Positions 1 through 8,805 of a stretch of DNA of 20,641 nucleotides are shown one piece after another. The DNA lies in the NCBI GenBank assembly GCA_023807065.1, contig JAJJLU010000739.1:1-20641 (forward strand), written 5' to 3'. Both the position numbers and the translations under genes were made by a program. Source of the DNA: Isotricha intestinalis. Its lineage: Eukaryota > Ciliophora > Litostomatea > Vestibuliferida > Isotrichidae. The stretch's first letter is position 1; each line of letters begins with the position of its first letter. Under the pieces are notes generated by a model that was given only the letters and a program-made list of their open reading frames with translations, was not told the DNA's origin and searched no databases.

Positions 1-2
1 AA

Positions 3-299
3 AAAATAAAATCTTCAAAAATTCCTTCATTAAATGAAAATATGAATAATTATCTAGATTATACATTAGTAAATAATATATTAAAAGAATATGATAAAAT
101 CAAACTTTATAAATTAGAAAGAAGTAAATACATCAATAAATAATATATAAAAAGATATTTATTATTTTTATATCTTTTGTAAAGATTTAAATGAATTTAA
201 GGAAATTAATATAAAATTTGCATTTGTTCGTGAAAAATGAATAGAATGTTTTATCTTCTAAGTGATAATATAAGAAGAAATGTAATTAATATTTTTTGA
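3..299 (+). pseudogene. 3' part of a gene cut by the window edge, frameshifted
   Basis: The frame starting at base 3 is open for 46 codons to a TAA at 141-143 and has a normal-looking mixed composition (for example NNYLDYTLVN). Coding-like sequence continues beyond this stop in other frames: one around DLNEFKEI near 190-235, and one from an ATG at 237 to a TGA at 297. Each change of frame falls beside a short A or T run. I read this as the C-terminal part of one rightward gene, broken by indels or by consensus errors. I recognise no family. If the TAA at 141 is the true end, the later pieces are chance AT-rich frames, which commonly look rich in Lys, Asn and Ile. Confidence 0.35.
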
Positions 300-388
300 A
301 ATAAATCATTAAATAATAATAAATGTAATTTAAACTAAAATTTAGATATTCAAACGGTAATCATTAAAAAGAAAAATAAGCATAAATA

Positions 389-999
389 TTAAATTTTAAT
401 AATTTCATCAAATGTAATATTTGGAAAGTTAGTATACTTATCAATTCGAATATTGCTTTGAATGAATAAAAACAAAAAAAACCTATAAAAACACTTACAT
501 TTTATATTTTCTGTTAAATTAATAAATACATGAAAAAATTTTTCTTCATTAATAAAGAAATCCATTACATTATTATCTTTCTTTTTTTTTACAATATCTA
601 AAAGTGTTTTTACCATATCTATTAAACTATTATAATATTCTTTTCCAATATCTAATAATTTTTTATCTTCTTCATTTTCCTTATCAAATTTAAAAGAAAA
701 ATTATTCAAAATATTATCAAGATTCTCATTTTCAATTTTTATATTCAATAATTTCAGATCATTTTTAATTTTTAGAATTATATTATTTTGGCATAATACT
801 TCTATATTGTCTTTAACATCAGATAAAAAACCTTTGTTGTTTTGATAAAATTCATTAAAATATAATTTTTTAGAATTATTGAATTCTTTTTAATTATATC
901 TGAAAAAGATATATTTACAGAATTATTTTCAAAATAATAAAAAAAAACCAATTTCATCACTTATTATACGTAAAAATTCTAATTTTTCTAAATTATTTG
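389..999 (-). pseudogene. frameshifted 3' continuation of the gene at 1000-3070
   Basis: On the minus strand, coding-like sequence goes on past the TAA at 1000-1002, but in changed frames. The changes occur at an A-run near 1026-1032, a 9-base T-run (A-run on the plus strand) near 939-947, and a 5-base A-run near 887-891. Between the breaks the text is plausible protein, for example NNLEKLEFLRIISDEIG and later LSDVKDNIEVLCQNN. The last segment is open from about 888 down to TAA at 389-391 and is rich in Lys, Asn, Asp and Glu. I could not explain the breaks with introns: none of the GT...AG pairs I tried restores the frame. Either the end of this gene has decayed or the consensus has homopolymer errors here. 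No family is recognised. Confidence 0.45.
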
Positions 1000-3070
1000 T
1001 TATAAAAATTTTAGCACAAACTTGATTTTTTTAATCTTTTTTGATTTAATATATTTTATTATTTCTTTTAAATCTTTTTTTTGAATAACATCAAACAAAA
1101 GTCCTTTTTCAATACTTTTAATTGATTTTTTTATTTTATCAATATTAAGAGTACATTCATTTGGTAATAAAAAGATAAAAAAAAAGTATATTTTATTTAA
1201 ATATATATTTTTTATTAATTCTTCTTGATACATCAAATCATTAATAATATCATAAATCATTAAAAAAAATGTTTGTTTATTATTATCATTAAATTGTTTA
1301 AAAAATTGTTCTAATTTATTTAAAATTGCGTTTCTTTTTTCAAAAAATTGTTTTATTTTTTTATTTAATTCATCGGTGATTATCATTAATCTTGATTTTA
1401 ATTTATTATTTTTTTTAATTATTTTTGTTATTTTGTCGATAAATTCATTAGTTTGTTTTATTTCTGTTTTTCCAATCACATTAACTTGTTGATCAATATC
1501 TTTATCATCTTCAATATATATTTTTATTTTTTCTTCTATTTGATTTTCTAATTTATCTTCTATAATATCTGAGATAAAAAAAAAACAAAATTTAATCTCT
1601 GATACCTTTAAATTATTATAGAATAAACAAAAATTATAAAATTTATCAATATTTACTTTCAATATATCTGAAACTTTGTTTTTCTCAAAATATGAAGATA
1701 ATTTATTAATTATTTCTTTTTTTGGTTTATCATTATTTATCATATTTTCAATTTCATATTTGTTATTATTTATTATATTAACTAGAAATTTAGTTTTTAT
1801 ATATGATCCATCTGTAAATAAAATAAATATTTTTTCATTATTATTCTCTAATCCATAAACTTTACATAATGAAATAAATTTATTGTCTTCTTTTTGTTTA
1901 TAATTATTAAATTCTTTTATAATATTAATATAATTGAATTGTTGAGATATTTTTTGTCTTGCATTGTTAATTATATTTTGAGATACTTCTCCTATTATTT
2001 CATAATTTTCATTATCCTTTAAATTTAGATTTTCAAAGAAAAAAAAATTATTTTTGAATTTTTCATGAATTTTAAACAATTCTTTTCCAGATATATTTGA
2101 TATATATGAATCTATTTGAAATTCATTTATTTTTCTTTCTTTATCAAGTTTGAAAAATGAATTTATTTTATCAGAATTTTTATGATTATATTTTTCAACT
2201 TTAATATTTCTATTTAACGAAATATTACAAATTAATTCAAAAGTTTTATTGGCAATAAATTCATAAGATTCTCCTCCAATTTTTTCTTTATTAAATATAT
2301 ATAATAAATCATCGTTGTTTTCTTTAACAATTATATCTAAATCTTCATTATCTTTTCCAATCCAAGATATTAGACTTTCACTTTTTGATGATAATTCTGA
2401 TTTATTACTATTTAAAGAACTAGAAAATCCCTCTTTTTTCTGAACTACATCATTTAAAGAAGTACTAGAAATATTTTTTTTTTGTTCATTTATTTTATCA
2501 TATGAACATAAATTTATATTTTTTTCTTTTTTTTGTATTATATCATCAAATGATTTATGATTATACACTAAGTTTTTATTTTTATAGTATCTATTCTAAT
2601 AAATATTATTTTGTTCTTACTTTTTTGAAAAATAGGAATAATGATGAATTATTTTTATTGTCTGGTTCACTTTTATCATTAATTACATTTAAGATATCTT
2701 CTTTATACTTTTTAGTGATGTTGGAATGAACTTTTTTAGAAGGTTGTTTTTTTAATTTAAGGAAATAACAATCTAAGAAAGTTCCCTTATTATAAAAATG
2801 AATAATTTTTTTGATAAAATATAAAGGATTTGAATAAACTTCATTTATTTTTGTTTTTTTTACATCAAGAAATTCTTCAAAAAGAATTTGATATTCTTTA
2901 TCATTCAAAAATTCATCATATTCATTATATATTCCATTGTCTTTAAGAATTTCATCTTCATCTATTTCAAAATTTTTAATTTCTTGAACAATAACCTCAT
3001 TTTTAGCTTCAATTTCTGGACAAAACTTTATTTCATTGAATGGTGATTTCTTTTGGGTTATTTTTTCCAT
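1000..3070 (-). CDS. unknown protein, two exons, 681 aa to the first stop
   Basis: Exon 1 runs 3070-2621 (150 codons) and exon 2 runs 2595-1000, joined in phase 0 across a 25-nt intron (2620-2596). The start is the ATG at 3070. The protein is hydrophilic and rich in Asn, Lys, Asp and Glu, with no signal peptide or clear membrane segment. Exon 2 carries two copies of a short motif, SFDDIIQKKE and SLNDVVQKKE, at about residues 165-205, and a third version, LFDVIQKKD, near the C-terminus. Around residues 305-355 lie NEFQIDSY and YEIIGEVS, which loosely resemble the acidic positions of PD-(D/E)XK nuclease folds. That is only a weak inference. The TAA at 1000 is probably not the original end, because coding-like sequence continues out of frame to 389. 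Confidence 0.65.
2596..2620 (-). other. 25-nt spliceosomal intron
   Basis: On the minus strand the segment begins GTAAGA and ends TTATTAG. Removing it joins two long open frames in phase 0 (lysine codons, then AAT AGA TAC), and both frames are otherwise closed within a few codons. The size and the GTA...TAG borders match the introns at 8364-8393 and 8591-8616. Confidence 0.75.
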
Positions 3071-3121
3071 TATATAATTTTCTAATATTTTTATTGATTT
3101 TTGGATTTTTAAATAAATTAA

Positions 3122-3647
3122 AAAAATACAAATTCCAGTAATTTAGATTTTAAATCATTTGAAGATTATATGAATGACTATTTAAAATATGAAAATACTT
3201 CAAATATAATAGAATTAATAGATCTTGATAATACAAAATTTAATTTTAAAAAAATAAATTTTTGAGATTCTTCATAAAGAAAAAAGAATTTATTTGGTGA
3301 TTTAGATATTCAAGATATTGTTAAAAGAGTTGAATGTTTAACTAATCAAAGATATAAAGATGTTTATAATACTAGTATAATATTACTTAAATTTTTTACT
3401 TTATGAAAAAGAATTCATAAAAAAAACAATTAGAAAGAAAAAAAATAGAAATATGAATGTGAAAAATGTATATTCTTACATAAAAGAGGTTTATAAAAAA
3501 TATATAAATGATCCAACAATAAATTTATGTGAATATTTATTAATAGCAATTTGTAGAATAATGACTTATGAAAAAATTCTTGATATAAGAATGAAATTTA
3601 TGAATAATAATTCTGATACTGAATATTCGTATAATTTCCTACTTTAG
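3122..3647 (+). pseudogene. broken rightward gene, unknown product
   Basis: Coding-like sequence begins around 3122-3131 (possible ATG at 3170) and breaks at a TGA after a T-run near 3260. It resumes in another frame (NLFGDLDIQDIVKRVE), breaks again in a 6-T run near 3396-3401, and resumes through the intact 64-codon stretch 3453-3647, ending TAG. The pieces include non-AT-biased residues (RVECLTNQRY, NDPTINLCEY), so they are unlikely to be random AT-rich frames. The putative start lies about 50-100 bp head to head with the gene that starts at 3070. I see no intron that repairs the breaks. The family is unknown. Confidence 0.45.
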
Positions 3648-3724
3648 GAAATAATAGAAATGACTTTAGTGAAAGTCAAAAAAAAAAACAATATTGAGTT
3701 AATTATTAAGAAAGATGTTTTTAG

Positions 3725-3767
3725 TTGGTGGGGGGTACCCCTCCCTCCATTGAGAGGATGCCCCCAA
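3725..3767. other. isolated GC-rich hairpin element
   Basis: About 43 bases, roughly two-thirds G+C, stand alone in a region of over 80% A+T. The outer arms TTGG (3725-3728) and CCAA (3764-3767) pair, with G-runs (3730-3735) opposite a C-run (3761-3765). An inner stem CCTC/GAGG (3744-3747 with 3754-3757) closes a 6-base loop. Inside lies the perfect palindrome GGGGTACCCC (3732-3741), which would compete with the long stem. Because it is self-complementary it could fold from either strand. It sits between two convergent coding remnants, with stops at 3647 on plus and 3774-3776 on minus. It could be a structured RNA, a 3'-end element, or a mobile GC cluster; I cannot tell which. Confidence 0.6.
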
Positions 3768-3773
3768 GTTATT

Positions 3774-4056
3774 CTATAATATTTTACAATAAAATTTTAA
3801 GTTTTTCGGTTTTACAAGAATAAAACATTTTTCTCTTTTATTTATTTTTTTAATAGGAACAATAACATTATATAAACCAATATCAGTAAAATTAGCAATT
3901 TTATGATCTTCATTAAAGGAACTTATTTAATTGAAAATTATAGAATAATTAAATTTCTGAATTTTCTTTTTCTTTATTATTAATAATATCTTGATGAAAA
4001 TAACTGATTGAAAAATTATAATTTATTCTATCCCAAAAAATGTGAATTATCAATTT
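3774..4056 (-). pseudogene. gene remnant, unknown product
   Basis: The minus strand reads as convincing protein from about 4056 to a TAG at 3776-3774, for example NFTDIGLYNVIVPIKK and CFILVKPKNLKFY. The composition is richer in Gly, Pro, Val and Asp than random AT-rich sequence would give. It is interrupted by an in-frame TAA at 3929-3927 and a change of frame near 3960, and I see no start codon. It ends tail to tail with the broken plus-strand gene, with the GC-rich hairpin between them. I recognise no family. Confidence 0.4.
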
Positions 4057-4334
4057 AAATTAATCAAATTAAAAAAAATTAATTTTTTATAAATTTTATG
4101 TTACTTATTTATTAAATATTAATTTTTAATTTAAATATTTTTAACAAGATTTATATTACATATATATATTTTTTTATAATTAATAAACTTCGAAATTTAG
4201 AACATTAATTTTATAAATATATATAAAATTCAACGATTTAATTTTATCTAAACAAAGATTTTCAAAATTAGAAATTATAAATATAATATTTTCATATTAT
4301 TATAAATAAATTTTATTTCCAATATCTAATTAAT

Positions 4335-5684
4335 TTACTTTCCATTATGAAAAAAACTTCTTTTACTTTGTTTAATTATATCAGGACTTCCATAATAATT
4401 TTTATTTGGTTTTTTAATAGGACTTTTAAAACTACTAAAAGTATTTCTTAAAGTTTTCGAATGTTTAGGTTTAGGTGAAGAATCTTCTATTTCTTTTAAT
4501 TTTTGTTCTTCTTTTTCTTTTTTAATTCTTTCTATTTCTTCTCTTTCTTTTTTTGCTTTTTCAAGTTCTAATTTTTTTTTTTCTTCTCTTTTTTTCTTTT
4601 TATTTTCTATAATCATGAAAATAGGTTCAATCATAAATTCAATATTTTGCCAATCAAATAATTCTTCATTATTACTTCTTCCAGTCATTCTTTCAGCAAG
4701 TGATTTAATTAATAAATAATTAGGTTTTTCTTCAAATTCTAAACTAGTACAATAATGAATTAAATCACTTAATTCATTAGGTAAATTTTTATATTCATCC
4801 ATATTTTTATAATTACTTTTAACTTCATATACTTTTTGAAAAAGTTCTTCCTTAGTTTTAGTTTTTATTTTACTCCAAGGTAATTCTCCATAGAAAAAAT
4901 ATATAATAATATAAGCTAAACTTTCTAAATCATCTCTTCTACTTTGTTCATAACCTTTATGAGTATTTAATGAAGTATATCTTGCAGTTCCCATAATAGG
5001 ACGATTAGTTTTAAAAGGAATATGTTCTTTATTTTTTGGATTCATAAATTTTTTAGATAAACCAAAATCAATTAAATAAATTATACCTTCTCTAGTATTT
5101 GTACTAACTATTAAATTTTCTGGTTTTAAATCTCTATGAATAATACCATAATCATGAATATAATTTAATCTCTTATTCATTTGCTTTAATATCATACCAC
5201 AAGTTTTATAACTAAATTTCTTTGCTTTTGTTTCTTGTAAAATATCTTCTAAATTAGGACCAAGTAATTCAAATATCATAACAGTACTAAAACCAGTATT
5301 TTTTAATAAATATGTTTTAGGAATTCCTTCTTCTCCTTCTAAATATTTTAATATTTTATATTCATGATTTAATTGAGGTTTAATTGAATCATTTGATTCT
5401 ACTTTTGCAGCAAATTCTTTTTTTGAATCTATTAAACTTATACATTTATATACTACTCCAAATGCTCCTCCTCCTAATTGTTCACTTTCTATTAATTGAT
5501 ATTCATCGTTTATTTTTGTTAATTCTGGTTGTTCTTTTTCACTTTCTAAAAATGGAATTTTTTTAATTTCTTCTTCTTCTTCTTTTTTTTCTTCTTGTTT
5601 TATTAATGGAATTTTTACTGATTCTCTATTTATTTTCATTGATTTATTTAATGGATTTTTACCATTTTTCTTCTTTATGTTCAT
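4335..5684 (-). CDS. casein kinase 1-like Ser/Thr protein kinase
   Basis: A 449-aa protein kinase, complete from ATG at 5684 to TAA at 4335. After a charged leader (residues 1-60) comes the kinase domain (about 63-335): glycine loop GGGAFGVVY (71-79), ATP-anchoring Lys94 in AAKVE, catalytic loop HRDLKPEN (183-190, Asp185) and DFG (206-208). The activation segment GTARYTSLNTHKG (232-244), with no APE, followed by RRDDLES, is the hallmark of the CK1 group, so the family call is firm. The C-terminal 90 residues are a Lys/Glu-rich probable coiled coil (about 360-400) and a basic Ser/Pro tail. All catalytic residues are present, so it should be active. CK1 paralogues are abundant in ciliates, so the exact subfamily and substrate cannot be stated. 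It shares a 71-bp start region with the divergent gene at 5756. Confidence 0.95.
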   Translation of the reverse strand: MNIKKKNGKNPLNKSMKINRESVKIPLIKQEEKKEEEEEIKKIPFLESEKEQPELTKINDEYQLIESEQLGGGAFGVVYKCISLIDSKKEFAAKVESNDSIKPQLNHEYKILKYLEGEEGIPKTYLLKNTGFSTVMIFELLGPNLEDILQETKAKKFSYKTCGMILKQMNKRLNYIHDYGIIHRDLKPENLIVSTNTREGIIYLIDFGLSKKFMNPKNKEHIPFKTNRPIMGTARYTSLNTHKGYEQSRRDDLESLAYIIIYFFYGELPWSKIKTKTKEELFQKVYEVKSNYKNMDEYKNLPNELSDLIHYCTSLEFEEKPNYLLIKSLAERMTGRSNNEELFDWQNIEFMIEPIFMIIENKKKKREEKKKLELEKAKKEREEIERIKKEKEEQKLKEIEDSSPKPKHSKTLRNTFSSFKSPIKKPNKNYYGSPDIIKQSKRSFFHNGK

Positions 5685-5755
5685 TTAAATATTAATTTTA
5701 AGTTTTTATTTTAAATAAAAATATATTATATCATTAAAAAAATTAGATTAAATAA
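5685..5755. promoter_or_regulatory. 71-bp head-to-head intergenic region, probable bidirectional promoter
   Basis: Only 71 AT-rich bases separate the start codons of the kinase (minus) and the 344-aa gene (plus). Both 5' leaders and any promoter must lie here or inside the genes. No specific motif can be assigned. Confidence 0.45.
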
Positions 5756-6790
5756 ATGTCTAAAAAATTTAAATTTCAAAACAACCGTATCTCTGATGAT
5801 TTTCCTTTACCAAGATGTAAATATGAAGAAATTGATTTTCCAAGTAAAAAACCTTTTACAAGGAATATATTAAATATGCAGAATTTATTTAATAATGAAG
5901 TTCCAGATGTTTTTAGGTTAAAAACAATGAAAGAAAATAATAGTGGTTACAATAATCCTTATTTATCTGAAGTAATTAAATTTGATAGAAGTGAACAATT
6001 GAAAAAAATAAATTCAACAAGAGACCAAGTTAAATTAATTGATTATATAAAAAGTAAAAGAGAATTAAGTCAAAATCCAAAAATATTAAGATATATTAGA
6101 ACAGAATATGATATGGAAGTACAAAATAAAAGAGATAGAATTTTAAAAGAAAAAAGTTGTAAACCAGAAAGTTTAAGATATACATTAACAGAAGCAAATG
6201 AACCTAAAAAAAATTTATATTCCCAAACTTTAGGAAAATTAAATAAACTAATTCAAAAAATTCCATCTAAAGTAAGTAAAGACATAATAACAGATAATTT
6301 TAAAAAAATTGGAAACAAATATAAAGTATCATCTCATGATTTTGATAATATGAAAGTTCTACAAACAGAAATAGATCCGAATAAAAATGCATATTTTGGA
6401 AATTATAATGATTTTAAAATTCAAGAAGCAGAACATCCTGATAATAATAAGTTATTACATTATGATAGAAAACCTCAAGTTGATTATAATGCAATTACTG
6501 ATGTTTATGAAGTTAAAAATAGACCTCCTTTTCTTAATAGAAAATGGGAAACTTTTAATGAAAATTTCTTAATGATGATGAATAAAGGTTCTTTTCAAAA
6601 ACAAGGAGGTTTATTTACTGAATTTACTAATAAAAATATTAAAACTATTCAATTTAATAAAACTCAAAATAAAGAAAGAAAAGAAAAGGAAAAAGAAAAT
6701 GAAAAAAATAATAATATTATTAAAGGAAAGTTTAGTATTAAAAGAGATAATACTTTTGAAAAAAAATTCAGTGATAGTAATGTTGGATAA
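5756..6790 (+). CDS. unknown hydrophilic protein, 344 aa
   Basis: One uninterrupted frame from ATG at 5756 to TAA. There is no signal peptide and no membrane segment. The first 290 residues have a balanced, non-repetitive composition with aromatic and proline residues (DFPLPRCKYEEIDFP near residue 15; RPPFLNRKWETFNENF near 258), suggesting a real conserved fold or an extended scaffold-binding protein. The last 50 residues are a Lys/Glu/Asn-rich low-complexity tail. It starts 71 bp from, and divergent to, the CK1-like kinase, so the two may be co-expressed. I do not recognise the family. A structural or cytoskeletal role is possible from its composition, but that is a guess. Confidence 0.85.
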   Translation: MSKKFKFQNNRISDDFPLPRCKYEEIDFPSKKPFTRNILNMQNLFNNEVPDVFRLKTMKENNSGYNNPYLSEVIKFDRSEQLKKINSTRDQVKLIDYIKSKRELSQNPKILRYIRTEYDMEVQNKRDRILKEKSCKPESLRYTLTEANEPKKNLYSQTLGKLNKLIQKIPSKVSKDIITDNFKKIGNKYKVSSHDFDNMKVLQTEIDPNKNAYFGNYNDFKIQEAEHPDNNKLLHYDRKPQVDYNAITDVYEVKNRPPFLNRKWETFNENFLMMMNKGSFQKQGGLFTEFTNKNIKTIQFNKTQNKERKEKEKENEKNNNIIKGKFSIKRDNTFEKKFSDSNVG

Positions 6791-6902
6791 AAATTAAAAA
6801 GTTAAAATGATTTTTTCAAAATATTTATTTTATTTTTTTTTAAGTAACTTATTGCATAGAAAAATAAATAAAATCAAAACAATAATTATTTTTATTTATT
6901 TA

Positions 6903-7600
6903 TTAATTATAAAAATTTATGAGTTTTTTTTGAATAAAAAGTTTTGAATTTTTAATAAGAAAAATAAACATCTGAAAATTATTTATGATGTAATCTAAAT
7001 AATTCATTTTATAATATTGTTTATTAAAAAGACTTCCAATTCTTTTAATTATTTTTACTGAACAATTATTATTTAAATTTTGACCACTTTTTAAACTTCT
7101 TTCATTAATTTTTTTGATTGATATAGATTTTATCAAAAAAAAAAATTGTTTTATTGTTATTTGATAAAATCAAATTATGTTTTTTTGATTATAAATGTTT
7201 TGAATATGAAATTATATTATTTATATTAAATCTTTTCTCACTAATAGCTCTTATATAATAATCATTATAATATATTTTTTTTCTATAAAACCTTAATTTC
7301 TGTATATTATTATTTAAATCATTATATTTTTTTTGAATGATTTTTACCTTATTTTATTTCTATTAATTTTGGATTGTTTTGTTTTAAACCAGTCCCAGTT
7401 TGATTTATTAAATTATTAAATTTTTCAACATGTAAAAATATCTATTTTTTATTATTTTTCCCTTAAATTATCATTTTATATTTCATTTTATCAAATGCAT
7501 TTCCGAATTCATTATTAGTTTTTATATTATTATTAGGTTTTAAATTATTAACTACTTTATTCATTTCTTCTCTATTTCTTTTTTTTTGTTCATCTTTCAT
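6903..7600 (-). pseudogene. decayed gene with in-frame stops and frameshifts
   Basis: Starting at an ATG at 7600, the minus strand reads 45 codons to a TAA at 7465-7463. It continues in the same frame through a TAG at 7444-7442 (downstream text HVEKFNNLINQTGTGLKQNN) to a TAA at 7351-7349. It then continues shifted by one base (LRFYRKKIYYNDYYIRAISE) to another TAA at 7191-7189, after which the same frame carries on. A further shift leads into an open stretch ending TAA at 6903-6905. The quality of the intervening text and the density of breaks argue for one decayed gene of about 230 codons. No intron with GT...AG borders removes the stops. The original function is unknown. Confidence 0.45.
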
Positions 7601-8047
7601 TGTTTTTTAATCAATTTAATAAAATATAATATTAAAAAATGTTTATATTCTTTCTATTATATTTCTTTTTTTCTTTTTATTGAATAAATATATTCAGAGA
7701 ATATATAAACAAAAATAATCCTAATTTAACACAGTAATAAATATATCCTTTCTTCTAAAATCTCCATAACAAAAACAATACCATTTATAAGATTAAAATA
7801 AATAATTATAATTCAAAAAAAATTAAAGCAATTATATTATTTATATTTATTAATTAAAATGATTGGGTTTAGAAATCAAATTTACAATCAAAAAGATTTA
7901 GTTTTTCATTATTTCAAAGGATAAAATTAAAAAAGGTTTAATACAAATATTGTTTTAAGAACTGTAAAAATTAATTTATTTCATTTTTTAAAAAAAAATA
8001 TTGATATATATTAATATATTTATGATTGTCTTATTTTATATTAATTA
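7601..8047. other. AT-rich spacer with a possible short coding remnant
   Basis: This is mostly featureless A/T sequence upstream of two divergent units. From an ATG at 7859 the plus strand reads 21 plausible codons (MIGFRNQIYNQKDLVFHYF), then TAA at 7922, another TAA two codons later, and the same frame stays open to about 8011. It may be a decayed gene fragment. The rest holds nothing I can support, though it should contain the promoter of the gene at 8048. Confidence 0.25.
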
Positions 8048-8805
8048 ATGAAAAATAATATTTCAATTGTTATTTCTCAACCAAAAGAAATTGCTTTTGA
8101 TTATTTTATGGATGAATTCCCAATCAAAAAAGAAAAGAATAAATATTATGATGAATATACATTAGAAATTCAAAAAAAAAGAAATAAGAAAAAGAAAAGT
8201 GAAAAAAAACCAAAACAAAAAATAAAAAATAATAAAGAATTTTCAAATGAAGAAAAAAACTATTATAAAGATATTAATGAAAAATTATCAGTATTATGTC
8301 ATAAAAGAGAAAGATCAAGAAAAGAAAATTCAATAAATTCAGAAACTTCTGTTTCTTCAATAAGTAATTAATTTATATAATAACAATTTATAGAAAATAA
8401 TTATAATGAAAAAAAGAGAAAAATTAAAAAGAATAAAACTTTAAAACAAAAAAAAGAAATAAATAATTTTAATTATTTTTGTTCAAATTCTTTTAAAATT
8501 GAAGAAAAAAATCAACATTGTAATATTTTTGTTCCTGAATTTAAAGAACTTAATGATACCTATTATATAGATAAAGATAAAAATAAAAAAGTAAATATTT
8601 ATTTTTAATAATATAGTTAAAAGAAGATATAAGTGATATTAAATATTTAAAATATCATAATGAATTTGAAAAAAGAGAAATTATGTATTATGGGAAATTA
8701 TACAAAAAATATGATAAGAAACAATCAATGAGACAAAAAAAAAAATTTTTATTAGAAGCTCAAAAAGAATATGAAAATTTATATAATTTTTCTTCAGAAT
8801 TTTAG
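8048..8805 (+). CDS. basic, coiled-coil-rich protein, three exons, 233 aa
   Basis: Exons are 8048-8363, 8394-8590 and 8617-8805, joined across introns of 30 and 26 nt. Each junction keeps a long open frame (phase 1, then phase 0), where the unspliced frames stop at once. The protein is very Lys/Glu-rich: a basic stretch (KKRNKKKKSEKKPKQK, residues 43-58) could be a nuclear-localisation or nucleic-acid-binding patch, a Ser-rich stretch follows near residue 100, and the C-terminal third (KREIMYYGKLYKKYDKKQ onward) is probably helical. No membrane segment and no known domain is visible. It ends at TAG (8803-8805), the only intact gene here not ending in TAA. If that stop were bypassed, the next stop comes 11 codons later. 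Function unknown. Confidence 0.75.
8364..8393 (+). other. 30-nt intron
   Basis: Begins GTAATT and ends TTATAG. Its removal restores a long frame in phase 1 (ATA A / AA AAT), while unspliced reading meets TAA within the intron. Confidence 0.75.
8591..8616 (+). other. 26-nt intron
   Basis: Begins GTAAAT and ends ATATAG. Splicing joins exon 2 to exon 3 in phase 0 and skips a TAA inside the intron. Confidence 0.75.

Noticed and set aside
888..1010. Introns joining the exon ending near 1010 to the coding text at 389-999
   Set aside because: Candidate GT...AG segments (GTGCTA...TTTAG, GTAAATATATC...TTCAG, GTTTTTTATC...ATATAG) all leave the next codons out of phase or hit a stop. One-base homopolymer changes explain the breaks better.
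3645..3777. An open frame after the TAG at 3645 that runs through the GC-rich element (SWWGVPLPPLRGC)
   Set aside because: All three plus frames and the minus frames across the short GC patch are partly open. The Pro/Gly-rich text comes from base composition, and the element folds on itself, so I treat it as non-coding.
7349..7351. Programmed +1 frameshift at AAA TAA, as used by Euplotes
   Set aside because: The context matches by chance, but other breaks in the same region go in different directions and include plain in-frame stops. The telomere unit is not the Euplotes type, and no intact gene here uses such a site.
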